The position numbers were made by a program, and so were the translations under genes. DNA of 29,574 bases from Candidatus Thorarchaeota archaeon MP8T_1 (GTDB taxonomy: Archaea; Asgardarchaeota; Thorarchaeia; Thorarchaeales; Thorarchaeaceae): NCBI GenBank assembly GCA_002825465.1, contig PJER01000028.1, positions 1 through 29,574 of the forward strand, read 5' to 3'. Below, piece by piece: positions 16,095 to 23,596 of the stretch (its first letter is position 1; the number at the start of each line of letters is the position of its first letter). The notes under the pieces are model-generated. The model was not told the origin of the DNA. It worked only from the letters and a program-made list of their open reading frames with translations, and did not search any database.

Positions 16095-16325
16095 ATGATT
16101 GAAGTTACGCTCTATGGTGATGTCAAAAAGAAAGTGATGGAACAAATTCCAGATGTTAGTTCCATCATGACACTAGAATATGTTGAGGGAGAGCAATTTC
16201 AAGAATTACTAGGCCGCCTAGGACTGAGCCTGGAGCATGTTGGGGATTGTTACATCAATATCAAACCTGCAAAACCTGATACGGTTCTCCACGACCATGA
16301 TTCAATTGAACTTAATCAGCTATAA
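16095..16325 (+). CDS. MoaD/ThiS-like beta-grasp (ubiquitin-like) protein without terminal Gly-Gly
   Basis: 76 residues. The pattern fits the small beta-grasp fold: MIEVTLYGDVKKKV as first strands, EGEQFQELLGRLGLSLEHV as the central helix, CYINIKPAKPDTVLHDHD as the strand and loop where MoaD/ThiS carry the prepared-for-sulfur tail, and DSIELNQL at the end. Sulfur carriers and archaeal SAMP/Urm1-type modifiers end in Gly-Gly; this one ends in Asn-Gln-Leu, so it cannot be activated by the normal adenylation route. A single cysteine (about 53) is present. It may be a structural or regulatory relative. It stands alone between its own promoter and a strong hairpin. Confidence 0.7.
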   Translation: MIEVTLYGDVKKKVMEQIPDVSSIMTLEYVEGEQFQELLGRLGLSLEHVGDCYINIKPAKPDTVLHDHDSIELNQL

Positions 16326-16357
16326 GTTCCTCTACTCTCTATTCTAGTTCTTCACAG

Positions 16358-16407
16358 GAAGTATAGTCCATTCCATTTTTGGAATGGACCGCAATTAACT
16401 ATACTTC
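16358..16407. terminator. Nested perfect hairpin between convergent genes
   Basis: Outer arms GAAGTATAGT (16358-16367) and ACTATACTTC (16398-16407) are perfectly complementary. Inside them CCATTCC (16368-16374) pairs with GGAATGG (16381-16387) around ATTTTT, leaving a bulge of about ten bases (ACCGCAATTA) on one side. It sits between the stops of the MoaD-like gene (16325) and the ABC permease (16421). The symmetry suits a bidirectional terminator, but 17 paired bases with a bulge is more elaborate than most archaeal terminators. Confidence 0.6.
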
Positions 16408-16420
16408 AACCTATTATCAA

Positions 16421-17164
16421 TCAGAATTCATGTTTCTTGAATCTCCAAATTGCTACTGCAATCAATACCACAAGGACAATCAATGTGGCAACTGCAGGAG
16501 TAATAGGATAACTAGATCCATCGATAAGACTGAGTGATATCCTGTATAATCCCCATGGACCATATGGACTGATGAGTTCTATCTGTCCCAAATTGATTCC
16601 AAGGAACACAAATAGAAAAGGTACTGCCATCACTGGACCCGGCTTTGAAAAGAACGTACCCAGGCAGATTGTAAGAAACGCCAGGAACATCTGCCAAAGA
16701 GCCATTGGGATTAGGGAAATGAGGTAGATTGATAGACTTGGTGCAAGACCAACTCCTAGGAATACAAGATACACCACCATTCCTGGTATAAATATCATTG
16801 AGACCGAGAATCCAAGTGCAAGACCTAGAAACTTTGGAAGCAGGAATGCCTCTCTTGATACAGGTTTCGAGAGAACCCATGCAGCTGAACCTGAACGTTT
16901 CTCTTCAAGGATATTCTCATGAGCAATAATGATCGTTGCAATCGATGGAAAGATAGTAGCCATCATATAGAAAATCATCATACCCGCTTCAGGATCTTGA
17001 ATGCCGGCTGCTCCAAACATTGATAGCATCGCACTCCATAGAAGGGCCTGTTGCCACCATGCTTTTGTTCCAAACCATGCTTTCAATTCCCTTTTCATCA
17101 TGATTGAGAATCCCATTCTCCATCCTGTTTCAGTGACTGGTACAAATGACTCCTTAGTTATCAT
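16421..17164 (-). CDS. ABC-2 type transporter permease
   Basis: 247 residues from ATG 17164; GGAGG lies 9 bases before it, whereas ATG 17173 would have no spacer. Six hydrophobic segments are visible. The N-terminal MMKRELKAWFGTKAWW amphipathic segment is followed by a helix, then the cytoplasmic loop HENILEEKRSGSAAWVLSKPVSREAFLLPKF, which is the coupling region typical of ABC-2/Nat-like permeases. It overlaps the ATPase gene by 11 bases, so the two are translationally coupled and form an exporter, probably as a dimer of each. Substrate unknown; candidates for this class are drugs, lipids or small ions. Confidence 0.85.
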   Translation of the reverse strand: MITKESFVPVTETGWRMGFSIMMKRELKAWFGTKAWWQQALLWSAMLSMFGAAGIQDPEAGMMIFYMMATIFPSIATIIIAHENILEEKRSGSAAWVLSKPVSREAFLLPKFLGLALGFSVSMIFIPGMVVYLVFLGVGLAPSLSIYLISLIPMALWQMFLAFLTICLGTFFSKPGPVMAVPFLFVFLGINLGQIELISPYGPWGLYRISLSLIDGSSYPITPAVATLIVLVVLIAVAIWRFKKHEF

Positions 17165-18134
17165 TACTATCATCCTCCACTAACTTCATGAATATCTCTT
17201 CAAGCTCGTATTGCTTTAATCCGTAATCTAGAACATTCACACTATCATCTGCAAGTACAATTCTCAGGAGTTGCTTCTTTGCGACTGCATCATCCGTGAC
17301 ATTCACAACCCAGTGCGTTTGTCCCTTCTCTGTTCTCTCAGTTATAGATGAAACCCATGATTCTGACTCTAATTTTGATTGTACTCGTTGAGCATCTCCC
17401 TCAAGGGCTAGAGTATAAGCTATCCCATCACTTCCTCCAAGCAAATCCTCTATCGGCGCTTGTGCTACTAGATTGCCTTTATTCAAAATGGCAACTCTAT
17501 CACTCACTCTCTGCACATCATCAAGTATGTGTGTACTGTAGAAGATTGTCGACTCAGATCTTAGTTTCTCCATAATCTTCAGAACCTTCTCCCTCCCCTC
17601 AGGATCCAGTCCTGCAGCAGGTTCATCCAAAATTAACAACTCAGGGAAATTAATCTGTGCTTGAGCGATTCCTAATCGTTGCATCTCTCCTCCCGAGAAT
17701 CCTTCAATTGGTCGATCTGCCTTGTCTTCAAGGTCAACAGTTTTCAAAAGGTACGCTATTCTCTCATCCATCAGATTTTCTGGGCTTTTGAAGTACAGAC
17801 GAGCAGCAAACTTCATAGTTTCCCTAGCTGTCAGCTCCTTGTAGAACTTTGGTTGTTGAGCAAGGTATCCTACTTTTCTTTTTACTTGGTCGTTTTGAGT
17901 CACAATATTATTTCCTAGGACTTCAGCACCTCCAGAGGTCAAATGAGTGAGTCCAAGTAGTAATTTTATTGTCGTTGTCTTTCCAGCTCCATTGGGGCCT
18001 AGAAAGGCAAAAATGGAATTTTTCGGAACATTGAGATTTAAATTATTTAGGGCAACTATGTTCCCATAGTTCTTACTCAAATTCTCAGTTTCAATTACAT
18101 AGGGTCCTGTGGACAATTGTATCTCTCCTGACAA
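17154..18134 (-). CDS. ABC transporter ATP-binding protein (ABC-2 exporter)
   Basis: 326 residues. Walker A GPNGAGKTT (about 46-54), Q-loop near LAQQPKFYKELTARE, signature FSGGEMQR (about 146-153), Walker B LLILDEP (about 166-172), D-loop GLDPEG and H-loop STH (about 200-202) are all present. After residue 230 there is a C-terminal extension of about 95 residues, as seen in CcmA/Nat/DrrA-type exporters. The start is TTG, with AGGAG 4 bases upstream; a second in-frame TTG at 18116 also has AGGAG upstream, so the N-terminus is uncertain by six residues. It pairs with the permease downstream. An AT-rich gap of 66 bases separates it from the MFS gene. Confidence 0.9.
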   Translation of the reverse strand: MSGEIQLSTGPYVIETENLSKNYGNIVALNNLNLNVPKNSIFAFLGPNGAGKTTTIKLLLGLTHLTSGGAEVLGNNIVTQNDQVKRKVGYLAQQPKFYKELTARETMKFAARLYFKSPENLMDERIAYLLKTVDLEDKADRPIEGFSGGEMQRLGIAQAQINFPELLILDEPAAGLDPEGREKVLKIMEKLRSESTIFYSTHILDDVQRVSDRVAILNKGNLVAQAPIEDLLGGSDGIAYTLALEGDAQRVQSKLESESWVSSITERTEKGQTHWVVNVTDDAVAKKQLLRIVLADDSVNVLDYGLKQYELEEIFMKLVEDDSNDN

Positions 18135-18200
18135 TCTTCTCCTAGATTGATAAGCATCTGATTCTTTACTATAGTTAAAAAATTAGCGCTATGTTGTTTT

Positions 18201-19514
18201 TCAAATCTTTTCACGATTCATGTCCTTTGCTGGATCATCCGCCTCGGCTAATACAAACACTGCCACTATCAGAAGCACAGATGCAAACAGAAAAGGGAAG
18301 AATCCAATGAGGCCTGAATGTGGTTCCCCTGGTACGGGTGTCGCTGTAAGGTCTGCTAAGAATCCGAGAAGAAGTGGTCCCATCACGAACCCAAAGTCAC
18401 TAATCATACGATAGAGTCCCATTGATATCTCTAGTTTCTCCTGTGGAGATACATCTGTGATATATGCCGCACTAGGCCCTGAGAATCCAATTACTGCACC
18501 ATACACTCCAAGGAGTACTGCAAATGTCAGAAAATCTGTAGAAAAGAATGGTATCACCAATACCACTATTGCAGATAGAACAAGGGCGAGCGCAAGTGGG
18601 ATTTTTCTTCCAATTCTGTCAGAAACACTTCCCATCGGAGTCATTGTTATAGCTGTTGTGATGCCTCCTATTGTCAGGACTATACCAATATCGCCCGAAC
18701 TCAGACCTAGATTATTCGTTCCAAACAGTGGTATCAATGTAGATCTAACTCCGGTGCGAAGGAAAAACATCGTGAATACAGCAAAGGTCACCAAGAGAAA
18801 TGAACGATTGGACAGTACTTCTTTCACGTCTCTGAGAACAGTTCCTGATTCGAGTAGTGATGAATTATTTGAGTTTGTTAATTTTGGAAGCAATAGTGTT
18901 GGAGATATAGCCAACCCAGTCATGACAGCATATGCAAAGAAGGGCATCCTGATGTCATAAAGGTCTGCTAGAATTCCTCCGAACGTTGGACCAAAGACTG
19001 AACCAAGAAGAAGCATTCCCATATACAGACTCATCCATTGTCCCCGTTTCTCTTTACCTGATATTTGAGCTAAAAACACAGTAGCAGTAGTAACATACAG
19101 AGCTGAGCCTGATCCTTCTATCATTCGAGCAATTACAAGAGTGATATAATTTGGTGCAATGCCAGCAAGTATCGATGAAGTGGAGAGGAGTATGAGCCCA
19201 GTTATCATAATTGCTTTCTTATCGTATCTCCTAGCAAGAAGGCCAGCGGGCATATCTAGAATCATTCTGGTCACTGCGAATGAGGATACAACAAAACCAA
19301 CTAATGTGTAGGATACCTGAAAACTTTCAGCATAGGTTGGTAGAATTGGAGCAACCATACTAAGTCCAAGAAGGACACAAAAAGTCACTAACGATAGATT
19401 TAGCACTGTTAATACATTTCCCTCTTGAAATGGTTGTTGGGCATCATTCTCATCGAGGGTGATCTCTTCATTTACCAAATATATCAGACCTTTTTGTATC
19501 GGGTTATTCTTCAC
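18201..19514 (-). CDS. MFS transporter
   Basis: 437 residues with about 12 hydrophobic segments and a cytoplasmic N-terminus of about 35 residues. MFS motif A-like loops appear twice: DMPAGLLARRYDKKAI (first half) and GSVSDRIGRKIPLAL (second half, the canonical D-R-x-G-R-K form). Motifs such as RMIEGSGSALY resemble the drug:H+ antiporter subfamily, so a multidrug or small-molecule exporter is a reasonable guess, not a proof. The start is GTG with a TATA-like ATAATTTATA at about 19531-19540, close enough for a leaderless transcript. It lies upstream of the ABC pair on the same strand. Confidence 0.87.
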   Translation of the reverse strand: MKNNPIQKGLIYLVNEEITLDENDAQQPFQEGNVLTVLNLSLVTFCVLLGLSMVAPILPTYAESFQVSYTLVGFVVSSFAVTRMILDMPAGLLARRYDKKAIMITGLILLSTSSILAGIAPNYITLVIARMIEGSGSALYVTTATVFLAQISGKEKRGQWMSLYMGMLLLGSVFGPTFGGILADLYDIRMPFFAYAVMTGLAISPTLLLPKLTNSNNSSLLESGTVLRDVKEVLSNRSFLLVTFAVFTMFFLRTGVRSTLIPLFGTNNLGLSSGDIGIVLTIGGITTAITMTPMGSVSDRIGRKIPLALALVLSAIVVLVIPFFSTDFLTFAVLLGVYGAVIGFSGPSAAYITDVSPQEKLEISMGLYRMISDFGFVMGPLLLGFLADLTATPVPGEPHSGLIGFFPFLFASVLLIVAVFVLAEADDPAKDMNREKI

Positions 19515-19616
19515 GATATGAAAAATCAGCTATAAATTATCTTAGATGAGTACGTTATATCATCTCAAGCATTTCAAGAGGATTTTGCAGTTTTCAAGAT
19601 TTGGAGTTCAATATTT

Positions 19617-19677
19617 CTAAAAAAAGAGAAACCCGGGTCTTGATCCAATCAGCTACGTGATAAGACCAACAACCCGG
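19617..19677 (-). terminator. GC-rich hairpin with T-tract ending the micropeptide unit
   Basis: On the minus strand CCGGG (19677-19673) can pair with CCCGG (19637-19633), and GGTCTT (19667-19662) with AAGACC (19641-19636). The two helices share some bases and so compete or stack. The transcript then reads into a run of seven T with interruptions (TTTCTCTTTTTTT, ending near 19620). This looks like a terminator for the short minus-strand unit starting near 19965, and it separates that unit from the MFS gene. Confidence 0.6.
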
Positions 19678-19685
19678 AATTAGTA

Positions 19686-19835
19686 TCATTTCTTTGGCTT
19701 TGGCTTTGGCTTTGTTTCTGCCTTTGTCTTCTTTGCAGGAGCTTTCTTCGCTGCTGGCTTCTTAGATCCCGTAATATCACATCCTAGTGAGTTTTCGTTT
19801 CGGCATTCTGAGGCACATTCATTCCTGGTTGAAAA
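19686..19835 (-). other. Lys/Pro/Ala-rich reading frame lacking a start codon
   Basis: Minus-strand open frame of 49 codons between a TAA (19836-19838) and a TGA (19686-19688). It contains three cysteines near the start (NECASECRNENSLGCD) and then a strongly basic tail, KKPAAKKAPAKKTKAE followed by TKPKPKPKK, resembling linker-histone or HU-like tails. No ATG, GTG or TTG occurs in frame. An ATG in the neighbouring frame (MNVPQNAETK...) reaches an A-rich run GAAAACT where a -1 slip would enter this frame. It may be a decayed gene, a frameshifted gene, an assembly error, or chance. It lies 30 bases downstream of the acidic micropeptide and upstream of the terminator. Confidence 0.35.
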
Positions 19836-19867
19836 TTATCGACCAAAATGAAAGAAACTTACGACAA

Positions 19868-19954
19868 CTACTCATCCCAGTCGTCGTCATCGTCCCAGTC
19901 ATCGTCATCGTCGAAATCATCGTCCCAGTCGTCGTCTTCGTCGTAAATGAACAT
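19868..19954 (-). CDS. Asp/Trp micropeptide 1 (28 residues)
   Basis: The peptide reads MFIYDEDDDWDDDF then DDDDDWDDDDDWDE. Nineteen residues are Asp or Glu, with Trp at 10, 20 and 26 and Phe at 14, and there is no basic residue. GAGGTG (19965-19960) lies 5 bases before the ATG, an excellent match to the 16S tail. A TATA-like ATATTTTA near 19990-19997 is positioned for transcription start about 12 bases upstream. I know no matching family. The charge and evenly spaced aromatics suggest cation binding, mimicry of nucleic acid, or interaction with a basic protein; all are inference. A paralogue-like peptide is at 26571-26651. It is too short for usual gene finders, so a non-coding explanation (simple GAC/GAT repeat) must be excluded. 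Confidence 0.6.
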   Translation of the reverse strand: MFIYDEDDDWDDDFDDDDDWDDDDDWDE

Positions 19955-19959
19955 TTTTT

Positions 19960-19998
19960 CACCTCACGACAGTGTTACCTCTATAAAGAATAAAATAT
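19960..19998 (-). promoter_or_regulatory. SD and TATA-like box for micropeptide 1
   Basis: GAGGTG at 19965-19960 is a six-base match to the anti-SD with 5 bases to the ATG. CATATTTTATTC at 19998-19987 is a TATA-like element whose expected start site (about 26 bases on) falls near 19967, giving a short leader that still contains the SD. Confidence 0.55.
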
Positions 19999-20176
19999 GC
20001 CCTGTCAAATTTAGAGGAAAAATAGTCCTTTAAACAAGAAAATTGGATTAAATAACTCATTGTGATTGTTCAAAAGGAAAATCAAATTTATTTTCACTAA
20101 TATCAGGATTATGAATATTGTAATCAAAAAATTGAGGTATATTAGATGATTTAAGTACCGTCACCAGAGGTTTTCC

Positions 20177-20184
20177 GTATAATC
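20177..20184 (+). promoter_or_regulatory. TATA-like box for the GNAT gene
   Basis: GTATAATC at 20177-20184 is 28-35 bases before the ATG at 20212, consistent with a leaderless or nearly leaderless transcript. The rest of 19999-20176 holds no gene or structure I can support. Confidence 0.45.
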
Positions 20185-20211
20185 TAAATTCTGCTATTCA
20201 ATCCCAAAGAT

Positions 20212-20781
20212 ATGCGTTCAGACATCATCCTCCCAATAGAAACAAACAGGTTGGTTATTCGACCATATATTATTGATGATGCGAAGTGGTACTATCAGAT
20301 GAGTGTGAAGAACAAAGAACACCTTGCACGATACGAATCTGAGAATCCAGCCATGTTCATTCAGACAGAAGCAGATGCTTTGAAGGTAATCAAGGATTTT
20401 GTATCGCTTTGGGATGAGCAAAGATACCGCTTCATGGGTGTATTTCTGAAAGAAACTGGCAATTTCGTCGCTCAGATCTATCTTGGTAAAACAAATGAAG
20501 AACTTCAAGAATATGTGATTGGCTATTTTGCGGATATTGACCAGACTGGTAATGGATATGTATCCGAAGCTGTTACCGCAGTGGTCAGAGAGCTATTTGT
20601 CACAGCAGGTGCTCACAGAATTCAGATTGAAACTGATGACACTAATGTCAGGAGTATTAGCGTTGCGCAAAAGTGCAGTTTTGTTAGAGAGGGTCATCTA
20701 CGTGAGAACAAGAAGAATCCTGATGGAACTATTACAGGTACTCTATACTTTGGGCTCTTGAAGAGTGAGTTTCAAGAGTGA
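20212..20781 (+). CDS. GNAT acetyltransferase, RimJ/RimL type
   Basis: 189 residues. The opening LPIETNRLVIRPYIIDDAKWYYQMS is the standard first strand-helix of RimJ/RimL-like enzymes (ETxRLxxRP). The acetyl-CoA loop appears as DQTGNGYVSEAVTAVV (about 104-119), in the Q/RxxGxG position, and HRIQIETDDTNVRSISVAQKCSFVREGHLREN is the typical NxxSxxxxxKxGF-like end. Such enzymes acetylate N-terminal amines of proteins or small-molecule amines; the substrate is unknown. It has its own TATA-like box and ends 6 bases from the convergent membrane protein. Confidence 0.88.
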   Translation: MRSDIILPIETNRLVIRPYIIDDAKWYYQMSVKNKEHLARYESENPAMFIQTEADALKVIKDFVSLWDEQRYRFMGVFLKETGNFVAQIYLGKTNEELQEYVIGYFADIDQTGNGYVSEAVTAVVRELFVTAGAHRIQIETDDTNVRSISVAQKCSFVREGHLRENKKNPDGTITGTLYFGLLKSEFQE

Positions 20782-20787
20782 TTTTAC

Positions 20788-21717
20788 CTATTTTCGTAGA
20801 ATAATGACAAACAATAGAATTAGACCACTTAACAATCCAATTCCATATGACACATCAAAATACAAGCTGTAATCTGCTAATCCGGACCCATAGAAAGCAA
20901 CTGTTGTAAGAAATCCGACTGTAATTGTTACCAAGATTAAGAGTTCTCGTTCCAGATCCGTGAAGTTTTTGTGATTCAGAGAGAACATTCGCAACCAAAT
21001 CACTACACTAAGAATTGCTAATGGTGTAATTTTTACTAGGACAAGCGATATTGGAAGCAGGACAAGTCCACTCAGAATCGCTCGTATCATGAACAGTCTC
21101 AGACCATATCTCTCAAACTCTTTTTCATAGACACTTCCATAGTCTTTTCTCAATGAAGATTTGTAACCCCTCCAGACAGAGAATCTCCAATCCCCTAACT
21201 TCTTCTGTGCCTTTGATATACTTGAAGGTTCAACCTTTTCTATCTCCGGTGAATACTCTCCCTTGATTATGGGAATAACATAGACCAGTAGGATGAGAGA
21301 CCAAACACCGAAAATCATGGATAGAAATTCTAGATCTGTCAGTGACCTTGCAAGATAGATTGCTCCCCATATTGTGTAGATAGCATAGAATATCAATCCC
21401 AGCGCTGGTATTAGCACTAGGCCAATCACAATCTTAGCTTTGGTTTTACTTCCTTTCATTTGAGGTGAGAGGTATCTGAACATTAGAGAACAGAAGGTGG
21501 CATATGTAAGAGAGATTCCCAATCCACTAAGAAATCTCATAACGACGTTTGATACTACCGAGAGTTCAACAGAAAATACACCAGTAATTAGAGAAATTGG
21601 ATTCCATCCGTTGAAAGAGAGTATGATTACGTACAATACTAACCCAAACAAAAATGCGATTATGAACGAGTCTCTCTGATTATCTGCAATCTTCTTGCTA
21701 ATACGCTGCAAAACCAT
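20788..21717 (-). CDS. Integral membrane protein with about eight helices, unknown function
   Basis: 309 residues, not a family I recognise. Eight hydrophobic segments can be seen, roughly at 18-36, 55-80, 95-122, 132-153, 205-226, 229-247, 260-280 and 285-307. A cytoplasmic-looking loop between helices 4 and 5 is rich in Lys/Arg/Trp (KKLGDWRFSVWRGYKSSLRK). No transporter, protease or glycosyltransferase motif is evident. ATG at 21717, no SD. Convergent with the GNAT gene and separated by 121 bases from the DUF116 gene upstream. Confidence 0.75.
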   Translation of the reverse strand: MVLQRISKKIADNQRDSFIIAFLFGLVLYVIILSFNGWNPISLITGVFSVELSVVSNVVMRFLSGLGISLTYATFCSLMFRYLSPQMKGSKTKAKIVIGLVLIPALGLIFYAIYTIWGAIYLARSLTDLEFLSMIFGVWSLILLVYVIPIIKGEYSPEIEKVEPSSISKAQKKLGDWRFSVWRGYKSSLRKDYGSVYEKEFERYGLRLFMIRAILSGLVLLPISLVLVKITPLAILSVVIWLRMFSLNHKNFTDLERELLILVTITVGFLTTVAFYGSGLADYSLYFDVSYGIGLLSGLILLFVIILRK

Positions 21718-21838
21718 AGATGAACAATCCCTAATCAGTCTTCAACGACACCGGATATAATCTCTGCCTTTGCATTGTGTACCACATTCAATATCATCGA
21801 ATTGATGTAAATTTGATTGTCACTGATATAAAATTGAA

Positions 21839-22462
21839 CTATTCACTTGTATCAGAAATATCCAATTTAACCAGAACACTATCGAGATCTACTTCCGTAT
21901 TGACACAGCCTGCCTTACTTAGTAAGACTGCTTGAGTTGGAATACCATACTCTCCAATCTTATCAACAGCTAATTTAGCATCATCAAAGCAAGCGATTCC
22001 AAACACAGCACGAGGTCGTGCATTCTTCACGATTCTGATTGCGTGGGAACCACCACCTACCATATACCATTTTATTCCGCGTTCTTCTGATGCTGAAGTA
22101 ATATCTGAAATAACACAAGCACCACATTTCTTACAGTGGTATCCTTCATCATCGATTGGTGCAATGCACTTTTCTGCGTCTCGCAAGCAATGAGGAATCA
22201 ATACAATCCTGTCTTCTCGCTTTACATATTCGTATGCTTTTTGATTAAGGACATTTCCTGCTTCAATGAAAGTATAATTCCACAGGTCCTCATTCATAAG
22301 TTCTAATTCTATTTTGACCTTCTCAGCAAGATCTTCAACAGTGAGTATAGGTTGAGTCACGGCATAGGTTTCTAAAAGTTCACGAATCTTATCGTGGATA
22401 TCGATTTCATGAAGTTTCTCAGAATTCTTGGCAATATCATTTCCATTTAACAACATGTTCAT
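21839..22462 (-). CDS. DUF116 family protein
   Basis: 207 residues. The C-terminal two thirds match DUF116: IVLIPHCLRDAEKC (about 85-98), GYHCKKCGACVI (about 107-118), GIKWYMVGGGSHAIRIVK, PRAVFGIACFDD and a closing AVLLSKAGCVNTEVD. The conserved cysteines suggest a bound Fe-S cluster or zinc; the family is common in anaerobic archaea and bacteria and has no settled reaction. ATG 22462 and ATG 22456 are both possible; AGG next to the first serves the second better. It lies 79 bases downstream of the ornithine-cyclodeaminase-family gene on the same strand, with two small hairpins between. Confidence 0.85.
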   Translation of the reverse strand: MNMLLNGNDIAKNSEKLHEIDIHDKIRELLETYAVTQPILTVEDLAEKVKIELELMNEDLWNYTFIEAGNVLNQKAYEYVKREDRIVLIPHCLRDAEKCIAPIDDEGYHCKKCGACVISDITSASEERGIKWYMVGGGSHAIRIVKNARPRAVFGIACFDDAKLAVDKIGEYGIPTQAVLLSKAGCVNTEVDLDSVLVKLDISDTSE

Positions 22463-22470
22463 CCTAACTG

Positions 22471-22519
22471 GAGAGTTATGCTCTCAAAAATTGCCCTGTT
22501 AAATGACTATGCATCAGGG
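22471..22519. other. Two small hairpins between the OCD-family and DUF116 genes
   Basis: GAGAG (22471-22475) pairs with CTCTC (22481-22485), and CCCTG (22494-22498) with CAGGG (22515-22519). They sit in the 79-base gap between two same-strand genes and could be a weak terminator or attenuator. Stems of five bases can arise by chance. Confidence 0.3.
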
Positions 22520-22541
22520 AAATATCCACTTGACTGCGGAT

Positions 22542-23534
22542 TTAGCTCATCAAATCGATTGAATGTCCAAGTTTCTTCTCTCTCGCTGCTCTTAGTACGA
22601 CATGCGCTGCGGCAATATCTTGTGCTGCAAGACCAGTAGAATCAAAAAATGTAATCTCATCATCTGATTCGCGGCCGCTCTTTTTTCCAAGTAATATGTC
22701 ACCAATCTCCGCATGAACATCATCATCTGTAATCAAACCCTTTGCTATCGCATGTTGAATTTCGCCAATTCTTCTACATTGATTAAGACTATCTACAACA
22801 ACCTTGTCTGCAAGCTTCACAATGGCTGGGTCGTGTTCTTGCTTGCCCGGTCCATCAGCACCTATAGCATTGATGTGCATTCCTCTCTCTATCCAATCCA
22901 CTTCTACCAATGGTTCCTTGGATGGGGTCACAGTAACTACGATATCACTTCCACGCACGACATTTTCACGATTTGATAAATTCTTGACATCTATTCCAAG
23001 AAGAGTTGACATCTCCTTTGCATAGTGTGACGCCATCTTCTCATCTATATCCCATACTCGAACCTCTTCTAATTGGAATAACTCTTTTAATGCAAGCACT
23101 TGCATTCTCCCTTGAGTTCCTGCACCGATGACACCTATTTTGGAGGACTCCTTTCTTGCAAGAACACTAGCTGCAACAGCGCCTGCAGCTCCTGTCCGAT
23201 ATGCAGTGATGTAAGAACCGTCCATGACTGCAAGTGGCATACTTGTCTTCAAGTCTAGTAAAACGATGACAGCCACTCCGGGAGGTAATCCTAACTTATG
23301 GTTATCATAATATCCACTAGCAATCTTTGTACCTATGAGTTCGAAATCTTCAACAAAACCCGATTTGATATCGACCTCGCCATTATGCTTGTGAACATCA
23401 AGATGCATTACAGGAGGCATCTGTACTCTGCCATTAGCAAATGCCATGTATGCTTCTCGTACAGCTTCAATCGTTCTTTTCATTGAAAGGCACGACTCTA
23501 CTTCTTTTCGTGTTAGAATTAATACGTCTGACAT
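22542..23534 (-). CDS. Ornithine cyclodeaminase / mu-crystallin family dehydrogenase
   Basis: 330 residues, the usual family length. N-terminal catalytic part with LTRKEVESCLSMKRTIEAVREAY, MPPVMHLDV, GEVDIKSGF (Lys about 58), GTKIASGYYDN (Lys about 70) and AYRTGAAGA; NAD(P)-binding loop IGVIGAGTQGRMQ (about 133-145); NAIGADGPGKQE; and the closing FDSTGLAAQDIAAA. The family includes ornithine cyclodeaminase, archaeal alanine dehydrogenase, and imine reductases such as ketimine reductase. The sequence does not separate these, so the substrate is left open. The start ATG is 62 bases downstream of the GNAT stop, with a hairpin between. Confidence 0.88.
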   Translation of the reverse strand: MSDVLILTRKEVESCLSMKRTIEAVREAYMAFANGRVQMPPVMHLDVHKHNGEVDIKSGFVEDFELIGTKIASGYYDNHKLGLPPGVAVIVLLDLKTSMPLAVMDGSYITAYRTGAAGAVAASVLARKESSKIGVIGAGTQGRMQVLALKELFQLEEVRVWDIDEKMASHYAKEMSTLLGIDVKNLSNRENVVRGSDIVVTVTPSKEPLVEVDWIERGMHINAIGADGPGKQEHDPAIVKLADKVVVDSLNQCRRIGEIQHAIAKGLITDDDVHAEIGDILLGKKSGRESDDEITFFDSTGLAAQDIAAAHVVLRAAREKKLGHSIDLMS

Positions 23535-23572
23535 CTCGCTCGTAATGTAATCTGTTATTCTGTCTAATGACT

Positions 23573-23591
23573 CTTCTCAATATTAGAGAAG
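23573..23591 (-). terminator. Hairpin after the two-domain GNAT gene
   Basis: CTTCTC (23573-23578) and GAGAAG (23586-23591) are perfectly complementary across AATATTA, 6 bases beyond the GNAT stop. No clear T-tract follows on the minus strand, so it could instead stabilise the 3' end or lie in the leader of the next gene. Confidence 0.4.
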
Positions 23592-23596
23592 TAGAT

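Noticed and set aside
19633..19677. tRNA-like fragment near the hairpin downstream of the micropeptide
   Set aside because: No T-arm consensus, no anticodon arm in register and too short; it is better explained as a terminator stem.
19787..19993. Plus-strand ORF rich in Val and Ile
   Set aside because: It is the antisense reading of the acidic micropeptide codons and lacks an SD; the minus-strand ORF has a perfect SD.
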